In this document: in pieces, positions 32,299 through 42,434 of the stretch
Layout of the letters: each line of letters starts with the position of its first letter
Position numbering within the stretch: the stretch's first letter is position 1
Assembly (NCBI GenBank): GCA_964593725.1
Contig: CAZQJS010000008.1
Coordinates: 19,770-83,769, forward strand
Source: JAIOSM01 sp964593725
GTDB lineage: Bacteria > Desulfobacterota > Desulfobacteria > Desulfobacterales > Desulfobacteraceae
DNA: 64,000 nucleotides
Direction of reading: 5' to 3'
Notes under the pieces: model-generated
What the model was told of the DNA's origin: nothing
What the model saw: the letters and a program-made list of their open reading frames with translations, nothing else
Databases searched by the model: none
Program-made: the position numbers and the translations under genes

Positions 32299-35049
32299 TC
32301 AACTCTTCCCATCCAGTATTGCCCTGATCAGGATTGCAAGTTTTGCATTGCTGATGGGTTTCTGGATATACTGATGTGCTCCGATTTCCAGGGCTTTTGC
32401 TTCAGTAAGTCTCTCGCTGTATCCTGTGCATATTATTATGGGCAGGCCCTGTCTGACTTTTAAAATTTTTTTTGCAAGTTCATCCCCCGGCATTACAGGC
32501 ATGGTCATATCGGTTACAACCAGATCATACTGATCTGGATGCTCCATGAACGCCTCAAATGCCTTTGCACCATTATCAAAGGTTGTAACATTATATCCAA
32601 GGTTTGTCAGAAACTTGCGGGCAATTATCCTGATATCCTCTTCATCATCAACCACCATGATATTTTCCGATCCACTCTGTACATCAACTTTTTCTTTTTC
32701 TGCCACATTAAGATTAACATCCTGATCAACCATGGGCAGATAGATATAAAAATCCGTACCCTTTCCCACAACACTGTTAACCTTAATAAAGCCATCATGC
32801 TCATCAATAATTGCATGGACCACAGACAGACCAAAACCTGTTCCTTTACCCACCTCCTTGGTTGTAAAATAGGGGTCAAATGCTTTTAATAAAGTTTCAT
32901 TATCCATGCCAGTGCCTGTATCTGAAATCCTAAGCTCCAGATATTTTCCAGGCTCAATATTTTGTCCGAAAATATCTTTGCCACCGGGGATATCAGTCTC
33001 TTTGAGCTGCACAGTCAAAAGGCCTTCAGCCTTTTCCATGGAATGGTATGCATTGGTGCACAGGTTCATGATTACCTGGTGCATCTGGGTTGAATCTGCC
33101 AGAACCTTTGCCCTTAAATTGCATTTTTCCCGGATTTCAATGGTGGTTGGAATTGATGATCTGATAAGTTTGAGGGCCTCTTTAACAACTATATATAAGA
33201 AGAGCGGATGCTTTTCATATTCAGATCTCCTGCTGAATGTCAGAATCTGCTGTACAAGTTCTGCTGCCCTTTGTGCACCCTTGACTATCTGCACAATATA
33301 TTCCCCGGCCTCCCCTGGAGTATCAAGATTTAATTCAGCCAGTTGTGCATACCCGAAAATACCAGACAGTATATTATTGAAATCATGGGCGATTCCGCCG
33401 GCAAGGGTTCCTATTGCCTCCATCTTCTGGGCTTTTTCCAATTGTACTGCCATATTCTTCCTCTCAATGGCTGCCTGTTTATACTCTGTAATATCCCTGC
33501 CCTCGGTAATAATAAAGGCCACATCACCAGCACTGTTAAATACAGGCTTCAGACTGATATCAATATCCCTTATTTCATTATCCCTGGAAACACTTGTGGT
33601 TTCAAAGCGTACAAAAGAACCGCCAAGTGCTTTTTCCACACTCATTTTAACAAGCTGTCTGACGTCTTTATCATGTCTCCACCAGAGCGCCTCCTGAAAG
33701 GGTCTGCCCACTACATCTTCCAGGTTGCAGCCTGCAAAATCAAGGCCGCTCTGGTTTATGTCTTCCAGTACCCCGGTCGGGGACAAAATACCTGCATGCT
33801 GAAAAGACTGATTAAAAAGCCCGCGCAGTTTCAAGGCACTCTCCTCAAGTGCTGCACGTGCCAGTCTGTTCTTCTCTATCTCAGATTCGATTTTTCTCTG
33901 ATTTTTTTCCAGTTGATCCATGAAATAATTAAAATGACGTGATAACCTGGCAAATTCATCGCGTCCCTTGACAGCCATGCGCACGGAAAAATTACCTTCT
34001 GCCCCTTTTCCGAATTTATCCATCAATGATACAAGAGGTCGTGTGATGGATTTACTGATAAAATATGTAATACCAATTGATAAGATAACAACCAGAACCG
34101 GTATAATGATTAAAAAATTCCTGAAAGTATTCAACGGCTTAAAGACCTCCTGAACATAGCTTGAGGAAACCACGATCCATTTATATTCAGGCAGATGCTT
34201 AAAAGTTACTATTCTCTCCTGCGCCTCTTTTTCACCTGGATTTTTCCAGGAATAATTTATCTTGCCATTTTTAATTTTAAGGATTTTTCTTATAAATTCA
34301 TTGGGGTAATCTTGCCTGGCAAGCAGGTTGATCCCGGGAAGTGTGGGATGAACAACAGCTGTGCCATCTTCATTCAGGACATAGGCATACCCTGTTGCCC
34401 CGGTTCCATGGGAAAGTATACTATCTTTAAAATCATTAATATCCACAAGCTTACTGAACTCTTCGCGATATGAAGAGACTGAGATAATCCAGTCAAATGG
34501 TTTAAAATAGACCATATATAATGCCTTGGGCCGTTTATGATTCTCTCCCGGGTTTATCCACTCATACTCAAGATACCCGGTTTTTATCTCTATTTGCTTT
34601 TTAATAAATTCATATCCGGAAACATTGGAACCATTAACCCTGTCATTGGGGTGTATGACAACAATACCCTTGCTGTTCAGGCAATATATATAACCGCTTT
34701 CACCAATGGTCTGGCTGAGGAATATCTCTTTGATCTTATTTTCTGCCTCAGACCTGCTCAATTTACCTTTTTTATATTTGTTGTGAAAATACCGGGCAAT
34801 ATCCAGATTCTTCCCGGCAATGGCATGGAGCCGGTTCTTTATTGATACCCTGGCAGATGTTTTTATCAAATTAACCAGGGAGTCTGTGGAATCATACAGT
34901 TTATTTTCTATGCTGGTTTGAAGTATATTTTTAACCTGGTAATATGCAATTGTACTTCCAACTATTATCAGGGGGATAAAAACAAACATGAATGTGACCA
35001 GGAGCTTGTTCTGAAATTTCAGCCTTTCCAATATCATTGAATACACCAA
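32299..35049 (-). CDS. Hybrid sensor histidine kinase with two Cache repeats, HAMP, PAS and receiver
   Basis: 916 residues. Order: membrane segment about 16-37; two similar periplasmic Cache units at about 115-200 and 215-300, each with GxxGYxYxLNxxGxxVxHP and an (E/S)YxWxNPGE segment; membrane segment about 311-333; HAMP about 334-385; PAS about 405-525; HisKA with phospho-acceptor His555 (GGIAHDFNNI); HATPase with GTGMDNETLLKAFDPYF and GTGFGLSVVHAI; and a C-terminal receiver (IMVVDDEEDIRII, VTDMTMPVMPG). The first codon is GTG at 35049; the ATG at 35037 is an alternative. The Cache repeats predict sensing of a small organic ligand. No dedicated output regulator is adjacent. Confidence 0.9.
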   Translation of the reverse strand: MVYSMILERLKFQNKLLVTFMFVFIPLIIVGSTIAYYQVKNILQTSIENKLYDSTDSLVNLIKTSARVSIKNRLHAIAGKNLDIARYFHNKYKKGKLSRSEAENKIKEIFLSQTIGESGYIYCLNSKGIVVIHPNDRVNGSNVSGYEFIKKQIEIKTGYLEYEWINPGENHKRPKALYMVYFKPFDWIISVSSYREEFSKLVDINDFKDSILSHGTGATGYAYVLNEDGTAVVHPTLPGINLLARQDYPNEFIRKILKIKNGKINYSWKNPGEKEAQERIVTFKHLPEYKWIVVSSSYVQEVFKPLNTFRNFLIIIPVLVVILSIGITYFISKSITRPLVSLMDKFGKGAEGNFSVRMAVKGRDEFARLSRHFNYFMDQLEKNQRKIESEIEKNRLARAALEESALKLRGLFNQSFQHAGILSPTGVLEDINQSGLDFAGCNLEDVVGRPFQEALWWRHDKDVRQLVKMSVEKALGGSFVRFETTSVSRDNEIRDIDISLKPVFNSAGDVAFIITEGRDITEYKQAAIERKNMAVQLEKAQKMEAIGTLAGGIAHDFNNILSGIFGYAQLAELNLDTPGEAGEYIVQIVKGAQRAAELVQQILTFSRRSEYEKHPLFLYIVVKEALKLIRSSIPTTIEIREKCNLRAKVLADSTQMHQVIMNLCTNAYHSMEKAEGLLTVQLKETDIPGGKDIFGQNIEPGKYLELRISDTGTGMDNETLLKAFDPYFTTKEVGKGTGFGLSVVHAIIDEHDGFIKVNSVVGKGTDFYIYLPMVDQDVNLNVAEKEKVDVQSGSENIMVVDDEEDIRIIARKFLTNLGYNVTTFDNGAKAFEAFMEHPDQYDLVVTDMTMPVMPGDELAKKILKVRQGLPIIICTGYSERLTEAKALEIGAHQYIQKPISNAKLAILIRAILDGKS

Positions 35050-35074
35050 CCCCTGATATTATATGTCAATTCAG

Positions 35075-35854
35075 TTAAAAATATGTTCTTGCCCCGGCAT
35101 AATGCTTTTGATAATAGGGAGAGTTGAGTCCTTGAAAACGTACGGTTTTTCCCCTGCTTGGAGCATGGATAAATTTTGAATTACCAGTGTATATTCCAAC
35201 ATGGGATACAGCATTGCCCCGTGTCCTGAAAAAAACAAGATCGCCCTTTTTTAAATCTTTTTTCAGTACAAACTTACCTGTTTTAAACTGTTCCCTTGAT
35301 GTCCTTGGCAGCATAACACCTGACTCACGATAGACTGAATAGGAAAGTCCGCTGCAATCAAATCCAGTCACAGAGTTTATACCTCCCCATTTATAGGGGA
35401 CACCTATATAACTTGCTGCATCGTCAACTATCTGCTGCCTTATATGATTTACCTTAACATTTGTATCCCTGTACTGCCTGGGAAACACAATAAAATACTC
35501 ATCAATGACATGAATGAATTGTAACTGCTCTGCCTCTTTTCTTGCGGCTTCCTTTGAAGGATAATTGCCAAATCTTACTTTGAAAAGGCCATCCTTGTCT
35601 TTAAAACTGAATGCATCAACATATTGATCAAGTTTTCTTCCATATGCATCAGCATTGGAAAAACTCTGAAATGCACCAACCTGGATTGAGTATCTTATAA
35701 ACTCCAGGGCTGATTTTTTTTTAATAATCTTTCTATTCTCTTTTACATGGTGAGACGGGCTGTAATACACTTTTGTACTACAGGATATGATGGATAGAAG
35801 GCTTACAGTCATAAACACAGTCATAAACAATTTCAGCATCTTTCCCATGGACAA
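35075..35854 (-). CDS. Lipoprotein with SPOR domain and NlpC/P60 peptidoglycan hydrolase
   Basis: 259 residues. The signal peptide ends at Cys25 (SIISC). A SPOR-type domain at about 54-125 (YSIQVGAFQSFSNADAYGRKL, GLFKVRFGNYPSKEAARKEA) should bind denuded septal glycan. An NlpC/P60 domain at about 138-259 carries Cys167 (DCSGLSYSVY), His218 (VSHVGIY) and His230 (FIHAPS). It likely cuts peptide cross-bridges or stems near the division site. It lies between two hybrid kinases on the same strand, 25 bp and 51 bp away, which may imply shared expression. Confidence 0.92.
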   Translation of the reverse strand: MSMGKMLKLFMTVFMTVSLLSIISCSTKVYYSPSHHVKENRKIIKKKSALEFIRYSIQVGAFQSFSNADAYGRKLDQYVDAFSFKDKDGLFKVRFGNYPSKEAARKEAEQLQFIHVIDEYFIVFPRQYRDTNVKVNHIRQQIVDDAASYIGVPYKWGGINSVTGFDCSGLSYSVYRESGVMLPRTSREQFKTGKFVLKKDLKKGDLVFFRTRGNAVSHVGIYTGNSKFIHAPSRGKTVRFQGLNSPYYQKHYAGARTYF

Positions 35855-35905
35855 TATTATAACTTACTTAGTTTGAAAAACAAGGATTTAAGAAGTTTTC
35901 ACTTA

Positions 35906-37561
35906 TTATTTTGTGCACTTAAGAATTTTTCTGACCGCAAACGACAGATCAATCATTTCATAGGGTTTTTCCAGGTAATGACTGACACCAAGGGCCTTTG
36001 CTGTTTTTTCCGTCATGGTCTCACTATATCCTGTGCATAGAATTACCGGAAGATCAGGTTTCAATTTTCTAACTTCTGTTATCAGCCGCCTGCCTGTCAT
36101 CCCCGGCATGGCCATATCAGTGATGAGAAGGTCAATTTTAACCTTATCAATTAAAAAATATCCCAGGGCATCCTTGCCTGACAGTGCTGTAATCACAGAA
36201 TATCCTGCGTTTGTCAGCATTTTTCTGGCAAGTTTTACAATTACCTGTTCATCATCGACAAAAAGTATATTACCCTCGCCGGTTGCAAGCTTTTTATCAT
36301 TGGAAGAGGCTTGATCTTCCTCAGTTTTTCCATTATTTGCCGGAAAATATAGAAAAAATGTTGAACCCCTGCCGGATTCACTTTCAACCCTTATATGGCC
36401 CTGGTGTGCACGCAGGATTCCAAGACAGGTAGTAAGACCGAGCCCTGTACCCTTACCTGGTTTTTTTGTTGTAAAATAGGGATCAAAAATCCTTGATTTG
36501 ACATCTTTTTCCATACCTTTACCACTGTCTGAAATTTTCATCTCAATATATGGCCCTGGCTCCATGTCAAGGAAACTTGCTGAAAACTCTGCATCAAGAT
36601 CAACATTTCTTATTTCAATTTTAAGCACCCCTGTGTCACTATCTTCCATGGCATGCATTGCATTGGTGCAAAGGTTCATAATGATCTGATGGATCTGGGT
36701 TGCATCGGCATTTATTGTTCTAAGGTTTTCTTCCACATTATCAATGATTTTAATACTGGTGGGCAGGGTGGATTTTATCAATTTAAGAGCCTCTTTTACA
36801 ACAAAACCGATATTAATTGACCTTACCAAACCTGATTGCTCTTTTCTTGTTGCAGTCAGAATCTGTTTTACAAGTTCCCTTGCCCTGTGCCCTGATTCAA
36901 GGATCAATTCAAAGGCCTCTTTTATTTCACCCTCCTCCTTTAAATCAAGGAGTATCAGTTCTGCACTGCCAATGATGGAAGTTAAAATATTATTAAAATC
37001 ATGGGTTATACCACCTGCCAGGGTGCCAATGGCCTCCATTCTCTGGGCCTGGCGCAGCTCTTCCTCAAGTATTTTCTGTTTTGTAATATTCCGGATGAAT
37101 GCAAGGCTTGCAGGCCTGCCTTCCCATTCAACTGCAACCGATTTAATCTCCACCCAGATAATGGTATTATCACTTCTGACCGCCCTTACCCTGAAATGTT
37201 CATCCCCCTGCTCCAGATGGATATTACTCTTATGATTGAGCATAACGTCGTCAACATCGTCGGGATGGACATAATCAAAAAAATTTTTTGCAGCCTTTTT
37301 TTTGTCATTAATCCTTAAAAGATCAAGCATTTTCTGATTTACAAATTTAACCTTGTCATCCTGAACAACAACAATACCGTCACCGCCGTTCTCAACAAGG
37401 AGCCTGTACTTCTTTTCACTCTGATAAAGCTTATTGTATTTTAACATAAGCTTTTCATACCCATTTTCCCGTCCTGGCACACAAGTTGTATCATTTTGAC
37501 AGCGCCCTGGAAAAATCTTTTTTAACCAAGCAATCATGAAACGATTCAGCCTTTTAGACAA
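35906..37561 (-). CDS. Soluble hybrid histidine kinase, PAS-HisKA-HATPase-receiver
   Basis: 551 residues without membrane segments. Coiled linker about 35-52, PAS about 53-165 (GIVVVQDDKVKFVNQKMLDLL), HisKA with His187 (GGITHDFNNI), HATPase with SDSGKGMEKDVKSRIFDPYF and GTGLGLTTCLGIL, and a receiver at about 425-545 (ILFVDDEQVIVKLARKML, LLITDMAMPGMTG). Its catalytic core closely resembles that of the 916-residue kinase two genes away, suggesting duplication with a changed input. Confidence 0.92.
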   Translation of the reverse strand: MSKRLNRFMIAWLKKIFPGRCQNDTTCVPGRENGYEKLMLKYNKLYQSEKKYRLLVENGGDGIVVVQDDKVKFVNQKMLDLLRINDKKKAAKNFFDYVHPDDVDDVMLNHKSNIHLEQGDEHFRVRAVRSDNTIIWVEIKSVAVEWEGRPASLAFIRNITKQKILEEELRQAQRMEAIGTLAGGITHDFNNILTSIIGSAELILLDLKEEGEIKEAFELILESGHRARELVKQILTATRKEQSGLVRSINIGFVVKEALKLIKSTLPTSIKIIDNVEENLRTINADATQIHQIIMNLCTNAMHAMEDSDTGVLKIEIRNVDLDAEFSASFLDMEPGPYIEMKISDSGKGMEKDVKSRIFDPYFTTKKPGKGTGLGLTTCLGILRAHQGHIRVESESGRGSTFFLYFPANNGKTEEDQASSNDKKLATGEGNILFVDDEQVIVKLARKMLTNAGYSVITALSGKDALGYFLIDKVKIDLLITDMAMPGMTGRRLITEVRKLKPDLPVILCTGYSETMTEKTAKALGVSHYLEKPYEMIDLSFAVRKILKCTK

Positions 37562-37719
37562 ACATATTATAAAAATATACGAATTTTCGTGTAGCTACCT
37601 ATTTTTCGATGATTTTAAATAATAACACATTTTTATAAAAATTTGGTATTATTTTTTAAAAATAATGGAAAACTAATGAATAAAACTGTATGTTGATCTA
37701 AAATTAATCAAGGGAGACC

Positions 37720-38985
37720 ATGGCTGAAACGTTTGAAAATAATCATCTTAAGATCACTCTGAAAAAAAAAGGGTTCAACAGATACACAAAAATCAGTTTC
37801 CCTGTAAAATACGGTATATATTCAGAAATTGAAACCGATAAATATATATTCCAATTCAACCTTGAAGATGAAATTGTAAGGGCGAAAAGCAAAGATATCT
37901 CCTGGATCAATCCCTCAGAATGGTTAAAACGAACCATGGGCAATGACTGGATCTATTATTCAACAGGAGGATATTCAGGGGTGTTTGAAGCCATAGGAGA
38001 GTATTACCTGCCGAACTTCCAATACTCCACCAACTCTTTAATCGGCGGAAAGCCGTTTAAAGAGCATTTAGTTTGCAGGATTGTGACAAAATGGCATGAA
38101 ATTATAAAAAAGATAGATAAATATAATGATGTTCCAGGAAAATTTAATACATTTATTAAAAATATACTTGACCGGTCAGATAACCATCTGTCCAGAAAGG
38201 CAGAAAAGCTGTTTAAAATCATTCACAACAGGGCAAGTGTACTTCCGCCGGATGCCCGCCATGTTGATTATGATATCATACCTGTTAATATCTCACTTGG
38301 GTGCCTTTACCACTGCAGGTTCTGCCGTGTTAAAACCAGGCATGGCTTCTCCCTTTTATCAAGGAAGAATATAACATGCCAGATAAAAAGCTTAAAACGA
38401 TTATATGGGAAAGATATCATTAACTATAATTCGATTTTCCTGGGAGAACATGATGGCCTTAATGCCCCTGTTGATCTGATTGTATTTGCTGCTGAACAGG
38501 CCTGTTATGAATTTGATTTCAGGCACTCTTATATGGGGCCGGGACGTTTGTTCCTGTTTGGAAGTGTTGATGCGCTGCTGGGAATGGCAAAGAGGGATTT
38601 TGAAAAACTATGTGCCCTTCCCTTTTATATCCACATCAATATCGGACTTGAATCCGCAGATCAGGAAACATTGGATCTACTTGGAAAGCCCCTTTCAGTG
38701 GAAAAGATCAGGGAAGCATATATTATGATACGCAATATCAATATTAAATATGACAACATTGAGATATCATCAAACTTCATATTTGATGATACCCTGCCGG
38801 AAAACCACTATACAGCCCTGCTTAAGCTAGTGGACCTGGAGTATAAATCCTTTAAAAACAAAGGAGATATTTATCTTTCTCCATTGCACACGGGCGCACC
38901 TTCAAGGGCAGAACTCTATAAGTTCAACTACCTTAAGATGAGATGCCCTGTTCCAACCTTTCTATATATTATCCAGAGACTATAG
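37720..38985 (+). CDS. Radical SAM protein, unassigned subfamily
   Basis: 421 residues. The Cx3Cx2C motif at Cys195, Cys199 and Cys202 (LGCLYHCRFC) binds the Fe4S4 cluster that cleaves S-adenosylmethionine. A barrel follows with HINIGLESADQETLDLLGKPLS, typical of the group that includes Elp3/HemN-like enzymes. The N-terminal 190 residues are unfamiliar and contain FFxxxE-like aromatic patches but no B12-binding motif. It starts with an ATG at 37720 preceded by AGGGAG. Followed by a PHP-family phosphatase gene and trmJ on the same strand. Substrate unknown. Confidence 0.75.
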   Translation: MAETFENNHLKITLKKKGFNRYTKISFPVKYGIYSEIETDKYIFQFNLEDEIVRAKSKDISWINPSEWLKRTMGNDWIYYSTGGYSGVFEAIGEYYLPNFQYSTNSLIGGKPFKEHLVCRIVTKWHEIIKKIDKYNDVPGKFNTFIKNILDRSDNHLSRKAEKLFKIIHNRASVLPPDARHVDYDIIPVNISLGCLYHCRFCRVKTRHGFSLLSRKNITCQIKSLKRLYGKDIINYNSIFLGEHDGLNAPVDLIVFAAEQACYEFDFRHSYMGPGRLFLFGSVDALLGMAKRDFEKLCALPFYIHINIGLESADQETLDLLGKPLSVEKIREAYIMIRNINIKYDNIEISSNFIFDDTLPENHYTALLKLVDLEYKSFKNKGDIYLSPLHTGAPSRAELYKFNYLKMRCPVPTFLYIIQRL

Positions 38986-39006
38986 TCTTGATTTTCTCCT
39001 GATTTG

Positions 39007-39879
39007 ATGTTAGCTATTCTGATCATGGAAACAATAAAAAAGGTATCTGTCCATGGAGGTCACACAGGAGAATTCTGTCTCCATGCAGAAGATACCCTTA
39101 AAGCTGTAATAGAAAAATATATAAGGGAAAAATTCTTCTGGATCGGGATAACAGAACACTGCCCGCCTTTAAATGATAAACTTAGATATCCTGAGGAGGC
39201 AAAGGCAGGTATCTCAGCTATGTCATTAAAAAAAAAGTTCAGAAAATATATAGCAGCAGTAAATGACCTCAAGAGCAGATATGCCTGCCGGATAAAAATA
39301 TTTACCGCCTTTGAAACAGAGGCCTATGACGGATATATTGATTATACAAGAGAGCTCATAAAAACCCATAGGCCAGACTATATTGTGGGTTCTGTACACC
39401 ATATTAATAATCTGTGCTTTGATTATTCAAGGGAGATATATTACAAAACAGCAGCATCCCTTGGCAGCCTGGACATAATGTATGAAAAATATTTTGACAA
39501 ACAATATGAGCTTATAATAAATCTGAAACCTGCAGTTGTGGGACATTTTGACCTGATCCGCATATTTGATCAGGAATATGAAAAAAGAATCCGGAAAAAA
39601 AGTATATGGAAAAGAGTGGTTCGAAATCTTATGGCATGCAGGGATAACTCCCTTATTCTGGATTTTAATACAAGGGCTTTAAAAAAAGGGGCAAAGGAGC
39701 CCTATGTTTCAAGTACTGTGCTTGAAAAGGCAAAAAAGCTTGGTGTAAAAATTGTTCCAGGAGATGATTCCCATGGAGTTAAAGACATTGGGACACACAT
39801 TAAACAGGGCATCACCATACTTGATAAAGCAGGTTTTGACACAGACTGGCCTTTGCCTGAAATCTATTCATACACTTAA
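39007..39879 (+). CDS. PHP-domain phosphoesterase, histidinol-phosphatase type
   Basis: About 290 residues from ATG 39007; ATG 39025 (METIKKVSVHGGHT) is an equally plausible start, as neither has a clear ribosome-binding site. Metal-binding PHP motifs are visible: VHGGHTGEFCLHA at the N-terminus, GITEHCPPL, VGSVHHI, VVGHFDLIRIF and a C-terminal VPGDDSHGVKDIG. The size and motifs match HisJ-type histidinol phosphatases, but no his genes are nearby, so another phosphomonoester may be the substrate. It lies 21 bp after the radical SAM gene and 18 bp before trmJ. Confidence 0.82.
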   Translation: MLAILIMETIKKVSVHGGHTGEFCLHAEDTLKAVIEKYIREKFFWIGITEHCPPLNDKLRYPEEAKAGISAMSLKKKFRKYIAAVNDLKSRYACRIKIFTAFETEAYDGYIDYTRELIKTHRPDYIVGSVHHINNLCFDYSREIYYKTAASLGSLDIMYEKYFDKQYELIINLKPAVVGHFDLIRIFDQEYEKRIRKKSIWKRVVRNLMACRDNSLILDFNTRALKKGAKEPYVSSTVLEKAKKLGVKIVPGDDSHGVKDIGTHIKQGITILDKAGFDTDWPLPEIYSYT

Positions 39880-39897
39880 TAATTCCATGGAACTGCA

Positions 39898-40647
39898 ATG
39901 AAGCCTGAGAATATATCCATTGTTCTTGTTGAGCCCCAGGGCCCCATCAACATAGGTGCCTGCTGCCGTGTTATGCAGAACTTCGGGTTCAGTGACCTGC
40001 GCCTTGTTAATCCATGCCCTGGCTATAAATCAAGAGATGCACGGAAAATGGCCCTAAATGCCAAGGATATGCTCAGAAAAGCTCCTCTGTTTAAAAGCCT
40101 TGAATCTGCCCTGGAGGACCGCCATATTGCCTTTGGGACAACCAGGCGTTTTGGTAAATACAGGAGTAATTTTATAACACCGGACATGACCGGGGAAAAA
40201 ATTTTCAAGTATGATGATAATATGAAAGCAGCCCTTGTATTTGGCAGGGAAGACACTGGTCTTACCACGGATGAACTTAAAATCTGCCAGGTATTTGTAA
40301 CAATCCCCACCAATGATGCCTTTGCATCAATGAACCTCTCCCATGCCATTACAATACTCTTATATGAAATTGATAAGGCAGGAAGAATTGCAGGGGGGCA
40401 GAAAGCTCAATGCATGCTGCCTGACAATGACCCTGCAACGGGTAAAGAACTTGAACAAATGTATGAACACATGGCCGGAACCCTGACCAGGATTGAATAC
40501 CTTGACCCCAATAACCCGGATCACCTTTTAAAAAGTTACAGAAAAATATTTGGCAGAGCAGAACTCACAAGCCGTGATGTAAGAATTATCCGGGGCCTTA
40601 TAAGTAAGATCGACTGGATAGACTCATTCAGGCATAAACATCAATAA
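39898..40647 (+). CDS. trmJ: tRNA (cytidine/uridine-2'-O-)-methyltransferase, TrmJ-type SPOUT
   Basis: 2'-O-methylates nucleotide 32 of tRNA in characterised members. The 249 residues have the SPOUT knot signature: VEPQGPINIGACCRVMQNFGF at the start, VFGREDTGLTTDEL, and VTIPTNDAFASMNLSHAITILLYEI, with a TrmJ-like C-terminal helical extension. Short spacing to the PHP gene suggests the same transcript. Confidence 0.9.
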   Translation: MKPENISIVLVEPQGPINIGACCRVMQNFGFSDLRLVNPCPGYKSRDARKMALNAKDMLRKAPLFKSLESALEDRHIAFGTTRRFGKYRSNFITPDMTGEKIFKYDDNMKAALVFGREDTGLTTDELKICQVFVTIPTNDAFASMNLSHAITILLYEIDKAGRIAGGQKAQCMLPDNDPATGKELEQMYEHMAGTLTRIEYLDPNNPDHLLKSYRKIFGRAELTSRDVRIIRGLISKIDWIDSFRHKHQ

Positions 40648-40796
40648 TTTCTCATCCAGACCTCACTTATTCCTTTGTTAATTTTAAAAATAATTTTTGA
40701 CCGGGAATTGCTGTCCAGATCAGAATTTTATTGCATCTTTTTCAACTCCATGATAGATATTTAAGTTTTCCAATAATGGTTGCCAGGTAAATTTAA

Positions 40797-42434
40797 ATGA
40801 GTAAAACCACACCAAATCTTGAGGCAGAACTTGCAAATAATATAAAAATCCGGCGTACATTTGCCATCATCAGCCATCCTGATGCAGGTAAGACCACGCT
40901 CACGGAAAAGCTTTTACTATTTGGCGGAGTGATCCAGGAGGCTGGAGCTGTAAAATCCAGAAAAACAGCAAAAAAAGCCACCAGCGATTTCCTTGCAATT
41001 GAGCAGAACAGAGGGATCAGTGTATCTTCTTCTGTAATGAAATTCCAATACAAAGGTTATGAGATAAATCTCCTTGATACTCCCGGCCACCAGGACTTTT
41101 CCGAAGATACTTACAGAGTGCTTACTGCAGTTGACTGTGCTGTTATGATAATAGACAATGCCAAGGGAGTTGAACCCCAGACAAGGAAACTAATGGAAGT
41201 GTGCAGGATGCGAAACACACCCATTATTACCTTTATCAACAAGCTTGACAGGGAAGGGCTTGAACCCCTGGAGATCTTCTCAGATATTGAAGATAAGCTC
41301 CAGATAGAGTGCACACCTTTTACCTGGCCCCTGGGAATGGGGAAAAATTTTAAAGGAGTATACCACCTTAAAACAGAAAAGCTTGGCCTTTTTACACCTG
41401 GATACACTCCAAAAGATAATGACGGTATAATCATAGATGATCTTGCAGATAAGCTACTTGACAGAACCATTGGGGATAAGATGGCAAGCGAGCTCAGGGA
41501 TGATGTGGAACTCATTCAGGGAGCTGCTGAGCCATTTGAACTTCAACTGTTCCTCAACGGCACCCAGACCCCGGTCTTTTTTGGAAGTGCTATTAACAAT
41601 TTTGGAGTCAGGGAGATGCTTGACTCCTTTATTGAAATTGCCCCTGCCCCGGGTAAAAGAACTGCCCAGTCAAGGGAAGTTGATCCCCATGAGCCGAGCT
41701 TTTCAGGTTTTACCTTTAAAATACAGGCAAACATGGATAAAGACCACCGTGACAGGATTGCATTTTTCAGAATATGTTCAGGTAAATTCTTCAGGGGAAT
41801 AAAGGTCAGACATCACCGCCTTGGCAAAGATATCAAAATTGCCAATGCAACATTTTTCATGGCCAGGGAGAGGAGCAATATTGAAGAAGCATTTCCAGGA
41901 GATATCATTGGCATACATAACCATGGCACAATTAAAATCGGGGATACATTCAGTGAAAAAGAGCCTTTAAAATTCCTGGGGATCCCAAGCTTTGCACCGG
42001 AACAATTCAAAAGGGTAATTTTAAGGGACCCTATGAAAGCAAAAGCCCTGAAAAAGGGACTGGTCCAATTGTCCGAAGAAGGTACAATTCAGGTGTTCAG
42101 GCCATTGATCAACAATGATTATATCCTGGGTGCTGTTGGTGTACTCCAGTTCGACGTTACAATGGAAAGATTAAAAACTGAATATAATGTCAATGCAGCC
42201 TATGATGAAATTGATCTCTCTGTTGCACGATGGGTCACATGTGATGATGACAGAATGCTGAAAAAATTTATTAACAAAAACGAATCAGACCTTGCAACAG
42301 ATTCAGAAGGGTGGCTCACTTTTCTGACCACAAGCGAGTTCCAGCTCGGATTTACAATAGATGAATGGCCTGAAATAAATTTTCACAAATCAAGGGAACA
42401 CAACTTAAGAGAAAAAAATGCAGGAAAGCCATAG
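40797..42434 (+). CDS. prfC: Peptide chain release factor 3
   Basis: GTPase that recycles RF1/RF2 from the ribosome. The 545 residues have G1 SHPDAGKTT (26-34), switch II DTPGHQDFSEDTYR, G4 NKLD, and the RF3-specific C-terminal domains (LIQGAAEPF, FSGFTFKIQANMDKDHRDRIAFFRICSGKF, LQFDV). Length and order are normal. Its last 17 nt overlap the start of the FAD/Fe-S oxidoreductase gene. Confidence 0.98.
   Translation: MSKTTPNLEAELANNIKIRRTFAIISHPDAGKTTLTEKLLLFGGVIQEAGAVKSRKTAKKATSDFLAIEQNRGISVSSSVMKFQYKGYEINLLDTPGHQDFSEDTYRVLTAVDCAVMIIDNAKGVEPQTRKLMEVCRMRNTPIITFINKLDREGLEPLEIFSDIEDKLQIECTPFTWPLGMGKNFKGVYHLKTEKLGLFTPGYTPKDNDGIIIDDLADKLLDRTIGDKMASELRDDVELIQGAAEPFELQLFLNGTQTPVFFGSAINNFGVREMLDSFIEIAPAPGKRTAQSREVDPHEPSFSGFTFKIQANMDKDHRDRIAFFRICSGKFFRGIKVRHHRLGKDIKIANATFFMARERSNIEEAFPGDIIGIHNHGTIKIGDTFSEKEPLKFLGIPSFAPEQFKRVILRDPMKAKALKKGLVQLSEEGTIQVFRPLINNDYILGAVGVLQFDVTMERLKTEYNVNAAYDEIDLSVARWVTCDDDRMLKKFINKNESDLATDSEGWLTFLTTSEFQLGFTIDEWPEINFHKSREHNLREKNAGKP

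Noticed and set aside
40648..40796. Possible promoter (TTGACC) before prfC
   Set aside because: No acceptable -10 box at a suitable distance; indistinguishable from AT-rich background.
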